From: an uncultured Cyclobacteriaceae bacterium
GTDB lineage: Bacteria; Bacteroidota; Bacteroidia; Cytophagales; Cyclobacteriaceae
Reading direction: 5' to 3'
NCBI GenBank assembly: GCA_905479015.1
Contig: CAJQKV010000036.1
Span: forward strand, 1-36,040
DNA: 36,040 bases
The first letter of the stretch is position 1, and the number at the start of each line of letters is the position of its first letter. This document shows positions 9,108-18,122 of the stretch, one piece after another. The position numbers and the translations under genes are program-made. The notes below the pieces were generated by a model, which made no database searches, was not told the origin of the DNA, and saw only the letters and a list, made by a program, of their open reading frames with translations.

Positions 9108-10145
9108 TTATGAAATTTGAGTTGATCCATATTTTTCTTTAAAATCAAGGGTCAACAATTCAAATTTTTCAACGGTTTCTTCTAGAGAAAGGTATGAAAT
9201 ACCTCCTGAAGCATTTTTATGACCTCCCCCTTCGAAGTGATCGCTTGCAAATTTATTTACGGCAAAATTCCCGGCAGATCGAAAAGATAATTTAACTTCT
9301 CCGGGACCTTCTTTGATAATGGTAGCCATGACAATTCCCTTGATGGATAGGGCATAGTTTACCAAACCCTCAGTATCTCCTTTTTCTAAATCGAACTGCT
9401 GAATATCTTTTTCTGAGATTGAGAAATACGCAATGTTTTTTTTCTGATCAACGATGAGCTTTTCAAGCAGTGAAAAACCAATAAATCTCAATCGGTTGAT
9501 GGTATTGGTGTCGTAAATGGAACGACTTACTTGATTAATATTTGCCCCCAAATCAATTAATTCTGCTACCGTTCGATGTACTTTAGAGGTAGTGTTGGCA
9601 TGCCGAAATGAGCCAGTATCAGTCATAATACCCGCATATAGACAGTTTGCTATATCTGCAGTGATGGCTTTTCTTCCGTCAACTGATAGGATAAAATCAT
9701 AAATTAATTCGGCAGTTGCTGCTGCAGAAGTATCCCAAAGTCGGTAGTCATCAAAATCCTCAGGATCTAGATGATGATCGATCATAACTTTTAATGCGGG
9801 CGACGAGGCCACCGCATCCGCGAGCCCTTTGATTCTTTTGAGACCTGAAAAGTCCAAACAAAATATCAAGGCACAGGATTGAATCATTTCAAGAATTAAA
9901 TCATCATCTGCTGAGTTGAACTCAAGAACCTGATCGTTGCCTGGGAGCCAAGAAATGAAATTAGGATAATCTGTGGGTGTGATTACCTGAACCTCATGAC
10001 CCCTTGCTTTCAGAAAATGAAAAAGCCCAAGAGAAGATCCGAGGGCATCAGCATCAGGACTTGCATGCGTCGTGATGATGATTTTATGGAAATCTTCTAA
10101 AATGGGAATTAAATCAGTAATTGGCTTCATCAATTTTAATTTCAT
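9108..10145 (-). CDS. nrnA: DHH/DHHA1 phosphoesterase, NrnA-type oligoribonuclease / pAp phosphatase
   Basis: The DHH block runs TTHASPDADALGSSLGL, then FCLDFSG, MIDHHLDPEDFDD and GIMTDTGSFRH, giving the metal-binding Asp and His residues. The C-terminal DHHA1 domain carries the RNA-binding GGGHKNASGG. NrnA degrades 2-5 nucleotide RNAs and removes the 3' phosphate from pAp. The open frame extends to a GTG at 10190, but that extension is hydrophobic and unlike the family. I prefer the ATG at 10145, with 10130 as an alternative. It diverges from ndk, with the intervening region holding the ndk promoter. Confidence 0.95.
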   Translation of the reverse strand: MKLKLMKPITDLIPILEDFHKIIITTHASPDADALGSSLGLFHFLKARGHEVQVITPTDYPNFISWLPGNDQVLEFNSADDDLILEMIQSCALIFCLDFSGLKRIKGLADAVASSPALKVMIDHHLDPEDFDDYRLWDTSAAATAELIYDFILSVDGRKAITADIANCLYAGIMTDTGSFRHANTTSKVHRTVAELIDLGANINQVSRSIYDTNTINRLRFIGFSLLEKLIVDQKKNIAYFSISEKDIQQFDLEKGDTEGLVNYALSIKGIVMATIIKEGPGEVKLSFRSAGNFAVNKFASDHFEGGGHKNASGGISYLSLEETVEKFELLTLDFKEKYGSTQIS

Positions 10146-10229
10146 CAATATAATAAAGTAGTAAAAATCATAAGAATTATGGGGAAACACAAAATTTTTA
10201 ATTTGAGTGGCCTAATTATTTAAAATACC

Positions 10230-10237
10230 TACTTTTG
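10230..10237 (+). promoter_or_regulatory. Candidate -7 element for ndk (TACTTTTG)
   Basis: An exact match to the Bacteroidetes -7 consensus TAnnTTTG, 36 bases before the ndk ATG. The nearest TTTG upstream (10202-10205) is 24 bases away, longer than the usual 19-21, so the -33 half is not convincing. Confidence 0.5.
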
Positions 10238-10273
10238 TCACTCTAAAAAATTTACACCTTTTATTAAGCTAAA

Positions 10274-10696
10274 ATGGGATCGACAAAGACCTTTACAATG
10301 ATTAAACCGGATGCCGTTGCTGCCGGTAATTCTGGGGCAATTATGAAGATAATTGAAGCTCATGGATTTGTAATTCATGCAATGAAATTGACGCAGCTCA
10401 CAGCTGCTCAGGCTGGGCAGTTTTATGAAATTCATAAAGAGAAACCTTTTTATAATGATTTGGTGGGCTACATGTCTGGAGGGCCCATTATTCCTATGAT
10501 ATTGGAGAAAGAGAATGCGGTAGAAGATTTCCGAGCACTCATAGGGGCTACTAACCCGGTTGAGGCAGCCGAGGGAACCATACGTAAGTTATTTGCTACC
10601 TCTATCTCGGCCAACGCGATACATGGGTCTGATTCTGATGAAAATGCTTTGATTGAAGGGGATTTCTTTTTTTCAAATTTAGAAAAAACGAAATAA
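10274..10696 (+). CDS. ndk: Nucleoside diphosphate kinase
   Basis: A 140-residue protein of normal family length. It begins [13 protein letters not shown], where the lysine contacts the phosphates, and ends with the signature [12 protein letters not shown]. The phosphohistidine is His117. It equalises the pools of nucleoside triphosphates by ping-pong phosphate transfer in the cytoplasm. Monocistronic between divergent nrnA and convergent scpA (40 bases between stops, without a clear terminator hairpin). Confidence 0.98.
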   Translation: MGSTKTFTMIKPDAVAAGNSGAIMKIIEAHGFVIHAMKLTQLTAAQAGQFYEIHKEKPFYNDLVGYMSGGPIIPMILEKENAVEDFRALIGATNPVEAAEGTIRKLFATSISANAIHGSDSDENALIEGDFFFSNLEKTK

Positions 10697-10736
10697 TTTA
10701 AAAAGTATGGCGTTTCGAGCGATGGGGCCCTAGCTT

Positions 10737-11516
10737 TTACAGGCTACTGATTCGGGACTCTACCCAAAAGTTATTAAAACCTTCACCAAGATGAAGCATT
10801 ATTTTTTTGAGCTGAAGTAATTCTAGGAGGGCTAAGAAGTTGAAAATTGCGAGTATTTTTTCCGGTTTTTCGGCCAACAATTCTTCAAAAGAGATACGCT
10901 GATTTTTGCTTACATAAAGCTTTTGAATCAAGACTTCTTTTTGACTTTCAATGGTGTAGGGATAAGGAATGACCTGGTGGATAGGTTTGTTTTTTTGTAG
11001 TTCATAGCTATTCAGAACTTTGTGAAATACTTTCATAAGCTTGTAAAGATCTAAATCCTGAACTTCGGCATCAACATTTACCAAAGCGGCAATTTTTTTA
11101 ATCTCTATCGCTAGATTGCCACGGTTTTCTCTTTGGAAACGTGTGGCTTCTAAGTTAGAGAGTTGCTCAATAACAGATTTGTATTTTTTATATTCCAAAA
11201 GGTGTTTCACCAATTCCTCTCGAGGATCAATTTCATTGCCTGATTCATCTAAAACAGGTCTGGGAATTAACATTTTTGCTTTGATGCGCATTAGGGTAGC
11301 GGCTACCAAAATAAATTCACTGGCCACTTCAACATTCATTTTTTTCATTTGATGCAGATAGTCAAGAAAATCATGGGTAATGGTTGCAATTGGAATATCG
11401 TAAATATCTAATTCATCACGTTCAATAAAAAAAAGCAGAAGATCAAAAGGCCCTTCGAAAAGAGGGAGTTTAATTTCAAATTTTGTGCGTGGATCGTTAA
11501 TTATGTAATCAGTCAT
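10737..11516 (-). CDS. scpA: Segregation and condensation protein A
   Basis: About 259 residues from the ATG at 11516; an upstream TTG at 11528 would add four. The N-terminal signature FEIKLPLFEGPFDLLLFFIERDELDIYDIPIATIT is clear (read as overlapping blocks PLFEGPFDLLL and DELDIYDIPI). The middle helical segment LMRIKAKMLIPRP follows, and a C-terminal winged-helix kleisin end comes last (about 200-259). ScpA is the kleisin that bridges the SMC heads and works with ScpB in chromosome compaction and segregation. scpB is not in the window. It diverges from dxs across 111 bases. Confidence 0.95.
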   Translation of the reverse strand: MTDYIINDPRTKFEIKLPLFEGPFDLLLFFIERDELDIYDIPIATITHDFLDYLHQMKKMNVEVASEFILVAATLMRIKAKMLIPRPVLDESGNEIDPREELVKHLLEYKKYKSVIEQLSNLEATRFQRENRGNLAIEIKKIAALVNVDAEVQDLDLYKLMKVFHKVLNSYELQKNKPIHQVIPYPYTIESQKEVLIQKLYVSKNQRISFEELLAEKPEKILAIFNFLALLELLQLKKIMLHLGEGFNNFWVESRISSL

Positions 11517-11559
11517 CAGCTTAAGCAAAGATGCATGATTCGGAGAACCAAAAAAAGAT

Positions 11560-11567
11560 TATTTTTG
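11560..11567 (+). promoter_or_regulatory. Candidate -7 element for dxs (TATTTTTG)
   Basis: An exact TAnnTTTG match in the scpA/dxs divergent region, 60 bases before the dxs ATG. No TTTG is found 19-21 bases upstream, so this is a tentative call. Confidence 0.4.
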
Positions 11568-11627
11568 TAAATAACCAAAGAGTTCGTTAGATTGTATTTG
11601 CGACTTTTTGTCATAAGATAATCAACC

Positions 11628-13535
11628 ATGCAAATTAAACAGGGTCCCCTTTTGTCAAACGTAGATCATCCTACAGATTTACGGAAATTAGAGACACAAC
11701 AGCTGCCTCAATTTAGTGAGGAATTGAGAAATTACATTGTTGATCATGTCGCTACCTATGGTGGACATTTTGGAGCCAGTTTGGGTGTGGTTGAACTGAC
11801 CGTAGCCCTACATTATGCGTTTAATACGCCAATAGATCAACTGGTATGGGATGTGGGACATCAGGCCTATGGGCACAAAATATTAACAGGAAGAAAATCT
11901 CATTTCCATTCTAATCGTGTCTATGGTGGGTTGTCTGGGTTCCCAAAGCGTGATGAAAGTGAATTTGATGCTTTCGGGGTAGGACATTCTTCTACAAGTA
12001 TATCCGCAGCGTTAGGGATGTCCATAGCTAATCAGAGAGAAGGAAAGGGCCGACAGCATATCGCGGTCATCGGGGATGGAGCCATGACTGGAGGGATGGC
12101 TTTTGAGGCCATGAACCATGCAGGCGTCTCTAACTCCAACCTCATTATTGTATTGAATGATAATTGCATGTCCATTGATCCCAATGTGGGGGCTTTGAAA
12201 GAGTATCTTACGGATATTAGTACTTCTCAGATTTACAATAAATTTCGTGATGAGGCATGGAAAATTTTAGGGAAAGTCAGTAAGTTTGGCCCCAATGCGC
12301 AGGAGCTCGTGGCCGGTGTAGAAAACAGCATAAAGACTTTTCTACTTAAACAAAGTAATCTATTTGAGTCTTTCAATCTCAGATATTTTGGACCGGTAGA
12401 TGGGCATGATGTGAACCATTTGGTGCATGTCTTCAATGATCTCAAACAGATCCCAGGCCCAAAAATTTTACATTGTATCACGAAGAAGGGTAAAGGGTAC
12501 GAGGCGGCAGAAAAGAATCAAACCAAATGGCACGCTCCGGGTACTTTTGATAAAATTTCGGGTGAGATTCATAAAACTTCTTCCTTGACCCCACAACCCC
12601 CCAAATATCAAGATGTATTTGGCCATACTTTAGTCGAATTGGCAGATGAGAATCCAAAAATCATGGGAATTACCCCTGCCATGCCTTCAGGATCCTCTAT
12701 GAATATTATGATGGAGGCATATCCTGAGCGGTCATTTGATGTGGGTATTGCCGAGCAGCACGCCGTTACCTTTTCTGCGGGTTTAGCCACACAAGGTTCG
12801 ATACCTTTTTGTAACATTTATTCAACATTCATGCAGCGGGCATATGATCAGGTGATTCACGATGTTTGTGTTCAAAATTTACATGTGGTATTTTGTCTAG
12901 ATCGAGCAGGGTTCGCTGGAGCAGATGGTCCTACGCATCACGGTGCCTATGATATTGCCTTCATGAGGTGCATACCTAACCTGATAGTTTCTGCACCCAT
13001 GGATGAATCTGAGCTTAGAAATTTGATGTATACTGCCATGCAGGAAGGGCGTCCTTTTTGTATCCGGTACCCAAGGGGTAAAGGTGTTTTAGTCGATTGG
13101 AAAACCCCTTTTGCTAAAATTGAAGTGGGAAAGGGTCGTAGGATAAAAGAGGGAAGAGATATCGCCCTACTCACTTTTGGTACGGTAGGAAATTATGCGC
13201 TGACGGCTCATAAAGAATTGGAGAAAATTGGCGTAACTGCCGCTTTGTACGATATGCGTTTCGTCAAACCCTTAGATACAGCTTTATTGCATGACGTATT
13301 TAAATCATACGAGCATGTGATCACCATTGAAGATGGTTGTCTTATGGGTGGGTTTGGAAGCGCCGTAGCTGAGTTTATGGTGGACCATGGTTATCAAGCA
13401 AAACTAGAGAGATTGGGAATTCCCGATCGAATGGTAGAGCATGGAACACAGCTAGAATTGCATAAAGAATGTGGATTTGATCCTCAAGGCATTTATCGAG
13501 CAGCGGTAAAAATATTGGAGATCGAAATTGCCTAA
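11628..13535 (+). CDS. dxs: 1-deoxy-D-xylulose-5-phosphate synthase
   Basis: A 635-residue TPP enzyme that condenses pyruvate with glyceraldehyde 3-phosphate, the first step of the MEP isoprenoid pathway. The thiamine diphosphate site is visible as GDGAMTGG (149-156) through NDN (177-179). An early HFGASLGVVELTVALHY block precedes WDVGHQAYGHK. The transketolase domain carries the catalytic-glutamate region GIAEQHAVTFSAGLA, with DRAGFAGADGPTHHG after it. Full length and intact. Convergent with kynureninase, with 20 bases between the stop codons. Confidence 0.98.
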   Translation: MQIKQGPLLSNVDHPTDLRKLETQQLPQFSEELRNYIVDHVATYGGHFGASLGVVELTVALHYAFNTPIDQLVWDVGHQAYGHKILTGRKSHFHSNRVYGGLSGFPKRDESEFDAFGVGHSSTSISAALGMSIANQREGKGRQHIAVIGDGAMTGGMAFEAMNHAGVSNSNLIIVLNDNCMSIDPNVGALKEYLTDISTSQIYNKFRDEAWKILGKVSKFGPNAQELVAGVENSIKTFLLKQSNLFESFNLRYFGPVDGHDVNHLVHVFNDLKQIPGPKILHCITKKGKGYEAAEKNQTKWHAPGTFDKISGEIHKTSSLTPQPPKYQDVFGHTLVELADENPKIMGITPAMPSGSSMNIMMEAYPERSFDVGIAEQHAVTFSAGLATQGSIPFCNIYSTFMQRAYDQVIHDVCVQNLHVVFCLDRAGFAGADGPTHHGAYDIAFMRCIPNLIVSAPMDESELRNLMYTAMQEGRPFCIRYPRGKGVLVDWKTPFAKIEVGKGRRIKEGRDIALLTFGTVGNYALTAHKELEKIGVTAALYDMRFVKPLDTALLHDVFKSYEHVITIEDGCLMGGFGSAVAEFMVDHGYQAKLERLGIPDRMVEHGTQLELHKECGFDPQGIYRAAVKILEIEIA

Positions 13536-13541
13536 AAATAT

Positions 13542-13559
13542 TTGAACGGATCCGTTCAA
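13542..13559. terminator. Perfect 18-bp palindrome between convergent dxs and kynU
   Basis: TTGAACGGATCCGTTCAA reads the same on both strands and covers the gap between the two stop codons, overlapping the kynureninase TGA. As RNA it could form a short hairpin of about 6-7 pairs with a tight loop. An A-run (CAAAAAC) follows on the plus strand and a T-run (TATTTTTAGG) follows on the minus strand, so it may end kynU transcription. A protein-binding site is the alternative. Confidence 0.5.
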
Positions 13560-14830
13560 TCAAAAACTTGCCCTAAAAGAGTTACAAACTTTTCAACTTC
13601 TTCAAAGGTGTTGTACAAAGGTACAGGAGCCACTCTAATCACATTCGGTTCACGCCAGTCCAGGACTACCCCATTTTTTGTAAGGTGATCGAAGGCAAAT
13701 CTTCCTTGATCGTAAAAATAGAGCGATAATTGACAACCTCGTTCTGATTCGTTTTTTGGAGTCAAAATATTAATATGCGGCTTGATAGCAGCATTATTTA
13801 CTAGCAAATATTCTAAATACCCCGTTAACAAAATACTTTTCTTGCGAAGTTCGTGAATATTGGCTTTTTCAAAAATATCCAAAGAAGCCAAATGAGCTAC
13901 AGAGGAAATAATATTAGCGTTGCTGAGCATCCAGCCGTCGATCCCAGGAATAGGATCAAAATCATTTTCCATTTTGAAACGAATGGTTTCATTTTGTCCC
14001 CACCAACCTGCTAATCTTGGGAAATCAGGATTATTGCCGTGTTTTTCATGTATAAATACTCCTGAAACATTCCCTGGTCCAGAGTTCAAATATTTGTAGC
14101 TGCACCAAGCCGCAAAATCAACTTGATCTTCATGGAGGGTCATGGGGATATTCCCCACGGCATGTGCGAGATCGAATCCGGCATAGGCACCGACTTTATG
14201 TGCCGCATGTGTAATAGATTTTAGGTCCAAAAATTGGCCACTATAATACTGAATACCCGGCAGCATCACCAAGGCCAGTGCGTCTCCGGTAGTTAAAATG
14301 GAACGGCAAATTTTTTCAGTAGAGAAATAACCATTTTCATCAGGGCTAATTTCGATGAGGTGGTCCTCTGGCGAGATGCCTTTTTGCTTCATATGAGAGG
14401 TGACTGCGAAATAATCTGAAGGAAAGGCCCCTTTTTCGATGATCATCTTTTTCCTAATCCCTTCGGGTTGATAAAAAGAAGCCAGTAGAAGATGCAAATT
14501 TGTGGTCAGGTTATTCATGGCGACCACTTCATGAGTTTTTGCTCCCACTAGATGGGCCATGGCTGTTTTGCCCTTATGATGATGCGAAACCCATGGATCT
14601 TCATCAAAATGTCCTTCAACCCCCTTTTCTGACCATTTTTTTAGTTCATGGTCAATTTTGGAGGACGTGATTTTAGGCTGTAATCCCAAAGAATTACCAC
14701 AGAAATAAATGACCTCTGTATTGTTTCGCTTGGGGATGTAAAATTCTTTTCGAAATTCTTTTAAAGGGTCTTGTTGATCAAGAATTGTTGCGTTTACAGG
14801 GTTCTTTTCAAAATGCCTTGCTGCGTTCAA
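13556..14830 (-). CDS. kynU: Kynureninase
   Basis: A 424-residue PLP enzyme that splits kynurenine to anthranilate and alanine, or 3-hydroxykynurenine to 3-hydroxyanthranilate. The N-terminal block VIYFCGNSLGLQPK is diagnostic. The PLP lysine is in CSYKYLNSGPG (Lys246), with Asp220 and His223 in AGFDLAHAVG. The C-terminal block ends in RVAPVPLYNTFEEVEKFV. The start is a TTG at 14830: an in-frame TAA lies 10-12 bases upstream and no earlier start exists, while the N-terminus matches normal length. The upstream zinc-ribbon gene is 13 bases away. No other kynurenine-pathway gene is in the window. Confidence 0.97.
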   Translation of the reverse strand: MNAARHFEKNPVNATILDQQDPLKEFRKEFYIPKRNNTEVIYFCGNSLGLQPKITSSKIDHELKKWSEKGVEGHFDEDPWVSHHHKGKTAMAHLVGAKTHEVVAMNNLTTNLHLLLASFYQPEGIRKKMIIEKGAFPSDYFAVTSHMKQKGISPEDHLIEISPDENGYFSTEKICRSILTTGDALALVMLPGIQYYSGQFLDLKSITHAAHKVGAYAGFDLAHAVGNIPMTLHEDQVDFAAWCSYKYLNSGPGNVSGVFIHEKHGNNPDFPRLAGWWGQNETIRFKMENDFDPIPGIDGWMLSNANIISSVAHLASLDIFEKANIHELRKKSILLTGYLEYLLVNNAAIKPHINILTPKNESERGCQLSLYFYDQGRFAFDHLTKNGVVLDWREPNVIRVAPVPLYNTFEEVEKFVTLLGQVFD

Positions 14831-14843
14831 GTGTTTACTTTAA

Positions 14844-15575
14844 TTAACCTGTGGGGGATGCTTTTGGATTAAGCTTTGCAATTCTGTGAGATTTCCTTGA
14901 TTTTTGACCGCAGTATCCACAACTTAGAAATTTTATCAATTCACCTTCTTCATTCAGGGTTGCGGGCTGTATAATCTCTTCTTTGGAGACCTTCAGCGTT
15001 TGGTAATTACATTTATCGCATTTTAAGGCATGAAGCCTACCATTGTATTTTTCAATTTTTGTAAATTTAGTTTTCTCATCAATCCAAACATCATAATCTA
15101 CTGAATAGGCATTTTCTTCCGCCTGCATGCCTTCATCTAAATAAACATCTTCTTCTTCTTCACTTAATAACTTCATGACATTACCCTCAGCTGAAATTCT
15201 TGGTGAATATCTTAATTTTTTCAGCCTCTTTTCAATGTAGAAAGGGAAATAAAATTTAAGCATATTTTGAACAATGACCCCTATGATGATGGTCATCATG
15301 GAGCTTAAGAAAAGTCGTACAAAAAACCAAATCCAAGTAGTAGGGTAGAATAAGGTATTGAGCAGGAGGGTTGCTCCGATGGCAAAAAGTAAAAATGAAA
15401 ACCACAAACGTTTGATTTCATTCTTGTTGATGTAATCGTATCGAGATTTTTTATCACTCGTGAATAAAAGTTTTAAGTAGTGGCTCAAAACGAGTGAAAG
15501 ACCAGCTGCAATCAATAAAATGGCAGTGTAATAACCATACTTGTTCCAGGTAGAGAGGATGTGATCAGGCATCAT
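14844..15575 (-). CDS. Membrane protein with C-terminal four-cysteine zinc ribbon (unknown function)
   Basis: 243 residues. Three transmembrane segments are visible (about 15-38, 55-76 and 80-105). An acidic region (LLSEEEEDVYLDEG) follows, then a cytoplasmic tail with two CxxC pairs, Cys186/Cys189 in LKCDKCNY and Cys219/Cys222 in SCGYCGQK, spaced as in a zinc ribbon. No enzymatic motif is seen. It precedes kynureninase by 13 bases and is probably co-transcribed with it, but I see no functional link. The ATG at 15575 is followed directly by a second Met. Confidence 0.75.
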   Translation of the reverse strand: MMPDHILSTWNKYGYYTAILLIAAGLSLVLSHYLKLLFTSDKKSRYDYINKNEIKRLWFSFLLFAIGATLLLNTLFYPTTWIWFFVRLFLSSMMTIIIGVIVQNMLKFYFPFYIEKRLKKLRYSPRISAEGNVMKLLSEEEEDVYLDEGMQAEENAYSVDYDVWIDEKTKFTKIEKYNGRLHALKCDKCNYQTLKVSKEEIIQPATLNEEGELIKFLSCGYCGQKSRKSHRIAKLNPKASPTG

Positions 15576-15741
15576 GGCAAATAATTAATTAAGGTGCTAA
15601 TATTCTTCCAAGCCTAAATTTATCAACTTATTTCAAAGAAAACATTCTAGTATTCAAGAAATAGTTGCTTGGGCAGGTATTTTTTAAAAATAAAAATTTT
15701 ATGAATTATTAGAAAGGTAGGCTTAAAGCTATTTAGAAACG

Positions 15742-15749
15742 TATTTTTG
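15742..15749 (+). promoter_or_regulatory. Candidate -7 element (TATTTTTG) for the dipeptidase gene
   Basis: An exact TAnnTTTG match 36 bases before the ATG at 15786. No good -33 element is seen. Confidence 0.4.
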
Positions 15750-15785
15750 GTTTGAATTACTCTAAAAAAGGATTAACTTTTCCTG

Positions 15786-17039
15786 ATGAAAATATGTTTT
15801 AAAATTGGGATCATTTTTATGACCCTTTTATTTGCTTGTTCTGGAGAGCATTCAAAAAAAATTCGAGACAATGACCCCCTAGAACTCCGTGAACGGGCGC
15901 ATCGATTAAGTCAAAAAATCATCATTACCGATGGACATATTGATTTACCCTATCGCATGGCTAAGAAAGGATTCATGTCGCGTAATTCGGTTGAAGATGT
16001 ATCTATTGAAACTGTGGGAGATTTTGATTATCCCAAAGCCAAAATTGGAGGACTAGACGCCCCTTTTATGTCGATATATGTTCCAGCAGCACTTCAAAAA
16101 TCAGGAGGGGCTAAAGCTTTTGCAGACTCTTTAATAGATATGGTAGGTAGATTACCGCACGCCTTCCCAAATTTATTTGCCTCGGCAGGGTCACCAAGTG
16201 AAGTAAAGGGAAATTTTGAAAAGGCCCTTATTTCACTTCCTTTGGGCATGGAAAATGGGGCGCCTATTGAATCAGATTTGGCCAATGTGAAATATTTTTT
16301 TGATCGAGGCATCAGGTACATTACCTTGACTCATTCTTTAGACAATGACATTTGTGATTCTTCGTATGATACCAGCGAAGATACTTGGGATGGATTGAGT
16401 CCATTTGGGGAACAAGTGGTACAGGAAATGAATAAATGGGGCATCATGATTGATGTTTCTCATATTTCAGATAAGGCATTTTATGATGTAATGAATTTGA
16501 CCCAAGCCCCTGTCATTGCGTCTCACAGTTCTTGTAGAAAGTTTACGCCAGGCTTCATGCGCAATATGAACGATGATATGATTAAACTTTTAGCAAAAAA
16601 AGGAGGCGTTATCCAAATCAATTTTGGTTCTTCATTTTTATCAAAAACCTCTCAGGATCAATTTTCCGAAATCAAGACCTATTTAGATGAATATAGAGCG
16701 ACTCAAGGCTTGTCAGAAAATGACTCAACTTATGTCGCCTATGCGGCTCAATATTTAATCGAAACGGATCCTTTTGAGGAAATCAAAACCGTTGCAGATC
16801 ACATTGATCATGTGGTAGCCATTGCTGGAATTGATTATGTGGGATTGGGTTCAGATTTTGACGGTGTTGGAAACTCCTTGCCTAAAGGACTGAAAGATGT
16901 TTCGATGTATCCTAACTTAATTTATGAGTTATTAATGCGAGGATATAGCGATGAGGATGTCGAAAAAATTTGCTCCCAAAATGTATTTCGTGTGTGGGAA
17001 GAAACCTTGAGTATTGCATCAAAAATTCAAACCCTTTAG
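15786..17039 (+). CDS. Membrane dipeptidase (peptidase M19, renal dipeptidase family), lipoprotein
   Basis: 417 residues. The N-terminus has a hydrophobic stretch and a lipobox LLFAC with the lipidated Cys18, so the enzyme should sit on a membrane facing the periplasm or outside. The binuclear zinc site of M19 enzymes is present: HID in TDGHIDLPYRM (His51, Asp53), the bridging Glu in PLGMENG, His in DVSHISDKAF and His in IASHSS. The late GLGSDFDGVG block provides the conserved Asp. The family cleaves dipeptides, including some with a D-residue. The C-terminus overlaps the convergent gene by four bases. Confidence 0.95.
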   Translation: MKICFKIGIIFMTLLFACSGEHSKKIRDNDPLELRERAHRLSQKIIITDGHIDLPYRMAKKGFMSRNSVEDVSIETVGDFDYPKAKIGGLDAPFMSIYVPAALQKSGGAKAFADSLIDMVGRLPHAFPNLFASAGSPSEVKGNFEKALISLPLGMENGAPIESDLANVKYFFDRGIRYITLTHSLDNDICDSSYDTSEDTWDGLSPFGEQVVQEMNKWGIMIDVSHISDKAFYDVMNLTQAPVIASHSSCRKFTPGFMRNMNDDMIKLLAKKGGVIQINFGSSFLSKTSQDQFSEIKTYLDEYRATQGLSENDSTYVAYAAQYLIETDPFEEIKTVADHIDHVVAIAGIDYVGLGSDFDGVGNSLPKGLKDVSMYPNLIYELLMRGYSDEDVEKICSQNVFRVWEETLSIASKIQTL

Positions 17040-17659
17040 TTTTTCTTCAGAGAACGGATAAAGGATGACCAAGCAAAAGGGTTTAAATAATTATTGGCCG
17101 CAGGCTGATATTGATACCGATTGTAATTCATTTGTTCATTCATGGCATTGCGGAAATTGGCATTGCCACTATTGACTTGATTGCGATACATTTCTCGCAT
17201 GACTTCACTGTTCATCCAGACATTGAGGTTACTTTGATCAAACTCATTAGGTAATCGTGTAGCCAAAATAGCTGCTTTAAAAGTAGCTTCCGAGGGGTAT
17301 GGAAAGATAGCTACATCTTCCAAGTAAAAGATATCTTCAGTTAGATAGACGACCAACTTCAAACTATTGGGGTCTTTATGAGAGGGAATGATATAGTAGG
17401 TTTTATCAAAGCCTACTGCAGAGAATATAATACTGTCCCCTTCCAAGACAGGCATTGAAAAAAAACCATAAGGATTGGTGGTCGTTCCACGTCCTCCTTG
17501 AGGGACATACACGTGAACGCCCGGGACAATAGATGCGCTATCATTTGCAAAGATGACTCCAGTAAATTGGATCACCTTTGGTGTAATTTCCCTAGTTTGA
17601 CCATAAGTCAAAGAAGAAAGGGCAAGACAGAGAACAACGAAGGCGCTTATTTTTTTCAA
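17036..17659 (-). CDS. Exported protein with a carboxypeptidase-regulatory-like domain
   Basis: 207 residues starting at TTG 17659. A signal peptide MKKISAFVVLCLALSSLTYGQ is clear. Residues 30-115 form a beta-sandwich of the CarboxypepD_reg-like type: FTGVIFANDSASIVPGVHVYV, then RGTTTNPYGFFSMPVLEGDSIIFSAVGF. This module is common at the N-terminus of TonB-dependent receptors and in stand-alone Bacteroidetes envelope proteins. Residues 125-207 are Asn-, Gln- and Tyr-rich with no known domain. The partner and substrate are unknown. It diverges from the ArsR-type gene across 79 bases. Confidence 0.8.
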   Translation of the reverse strand: MKKISAFVVLCLALSSLTYGQTREITPKVIQFTGVIFANDSASIVPGVHVYVPQGGRGTTTNPYGFFSMPVLEGDSIIFSAVGFDKTYYIIPSHKDPNSLKLVVYLTEDIFYLEDVAIFPYPSEATFKAAILATRLPNEFDQSNLNVWMNSEVMREMYRNQVNSGNANFRNAMNEQMNYNRYQYQPAANNYLNPFAWSSFIRSLKKN

Positions 17660-17738
17660 GAATGAAAAAGTAATAAATTCATACGAACTAAACGCAAAAA
17701 GTTGACTTTTGTGATAACTTAGTCAAAAAATATTAATC

Positions 17739-18122
17739 TTGAAGCTTAAAAAATTCAGTCTTTTAATAGGAACTCAGATATTTAAGTCCTTTTCGGAGGA
17801 GTCTAGGGTTCGAATTATTCAATTACTGCTCGAAGCAAAAAGCCTCACCATTTCGGATTTGGTCTCCATTCTAGACTTTACCCAGACAAAGACCTCAAGG
17901 CATGTCGCTTATTTAAAGAATGCGGGTCTGGTTAAGTCGCACAAATTAGATCAATGGGTAGTTTACAGTCTCAAAGAGGAAGTGATAGAAATCGTGAGTA
18001 AGATGATGGTCTTTCTTCAAAAAGATCCGCAATTATTGAGAGATCTTGAGCTCTATGCTATTATGGATTCCAATAGAGAATTGGCCACGCACAAGGCCAA
18101 GACTAAAGAATTGAGAGCGTGA
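17739..18122 (+). CDS. ArsR-type winged-helix transcriptional regulator without metal-binding cysteines
   Basis: 127 residues from a TTG start; an in-frame stop at 17715 and the lack of any nearby ATG leave no better choice. The winged helix is plain: FKSFSEESRVRIIQLLLEA, then LTISDLVSILDFTQTKTSRHVAYLKNAGLV as the helix-turn-helix, then the wing WVVYSL. There are no cysteines at all, so the classical arsenic or cadmium sensing sites are absent. The signal sensed is unknown. The TGA overlaps the GTG start of the HAD gene by four bases. Confidence 0.88.
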   Translation: MKLKKFSLLIGTQIFKSFSEESRVRIIQLLLEAKSLTISDLVSILDFTQTKTSRHVAYLKNAGLVKSHKLDQWVVYSLKEEVIEIVSKMMVFLQKDPQLLRDLELYAIMDSNRELATHKAKTKELRA

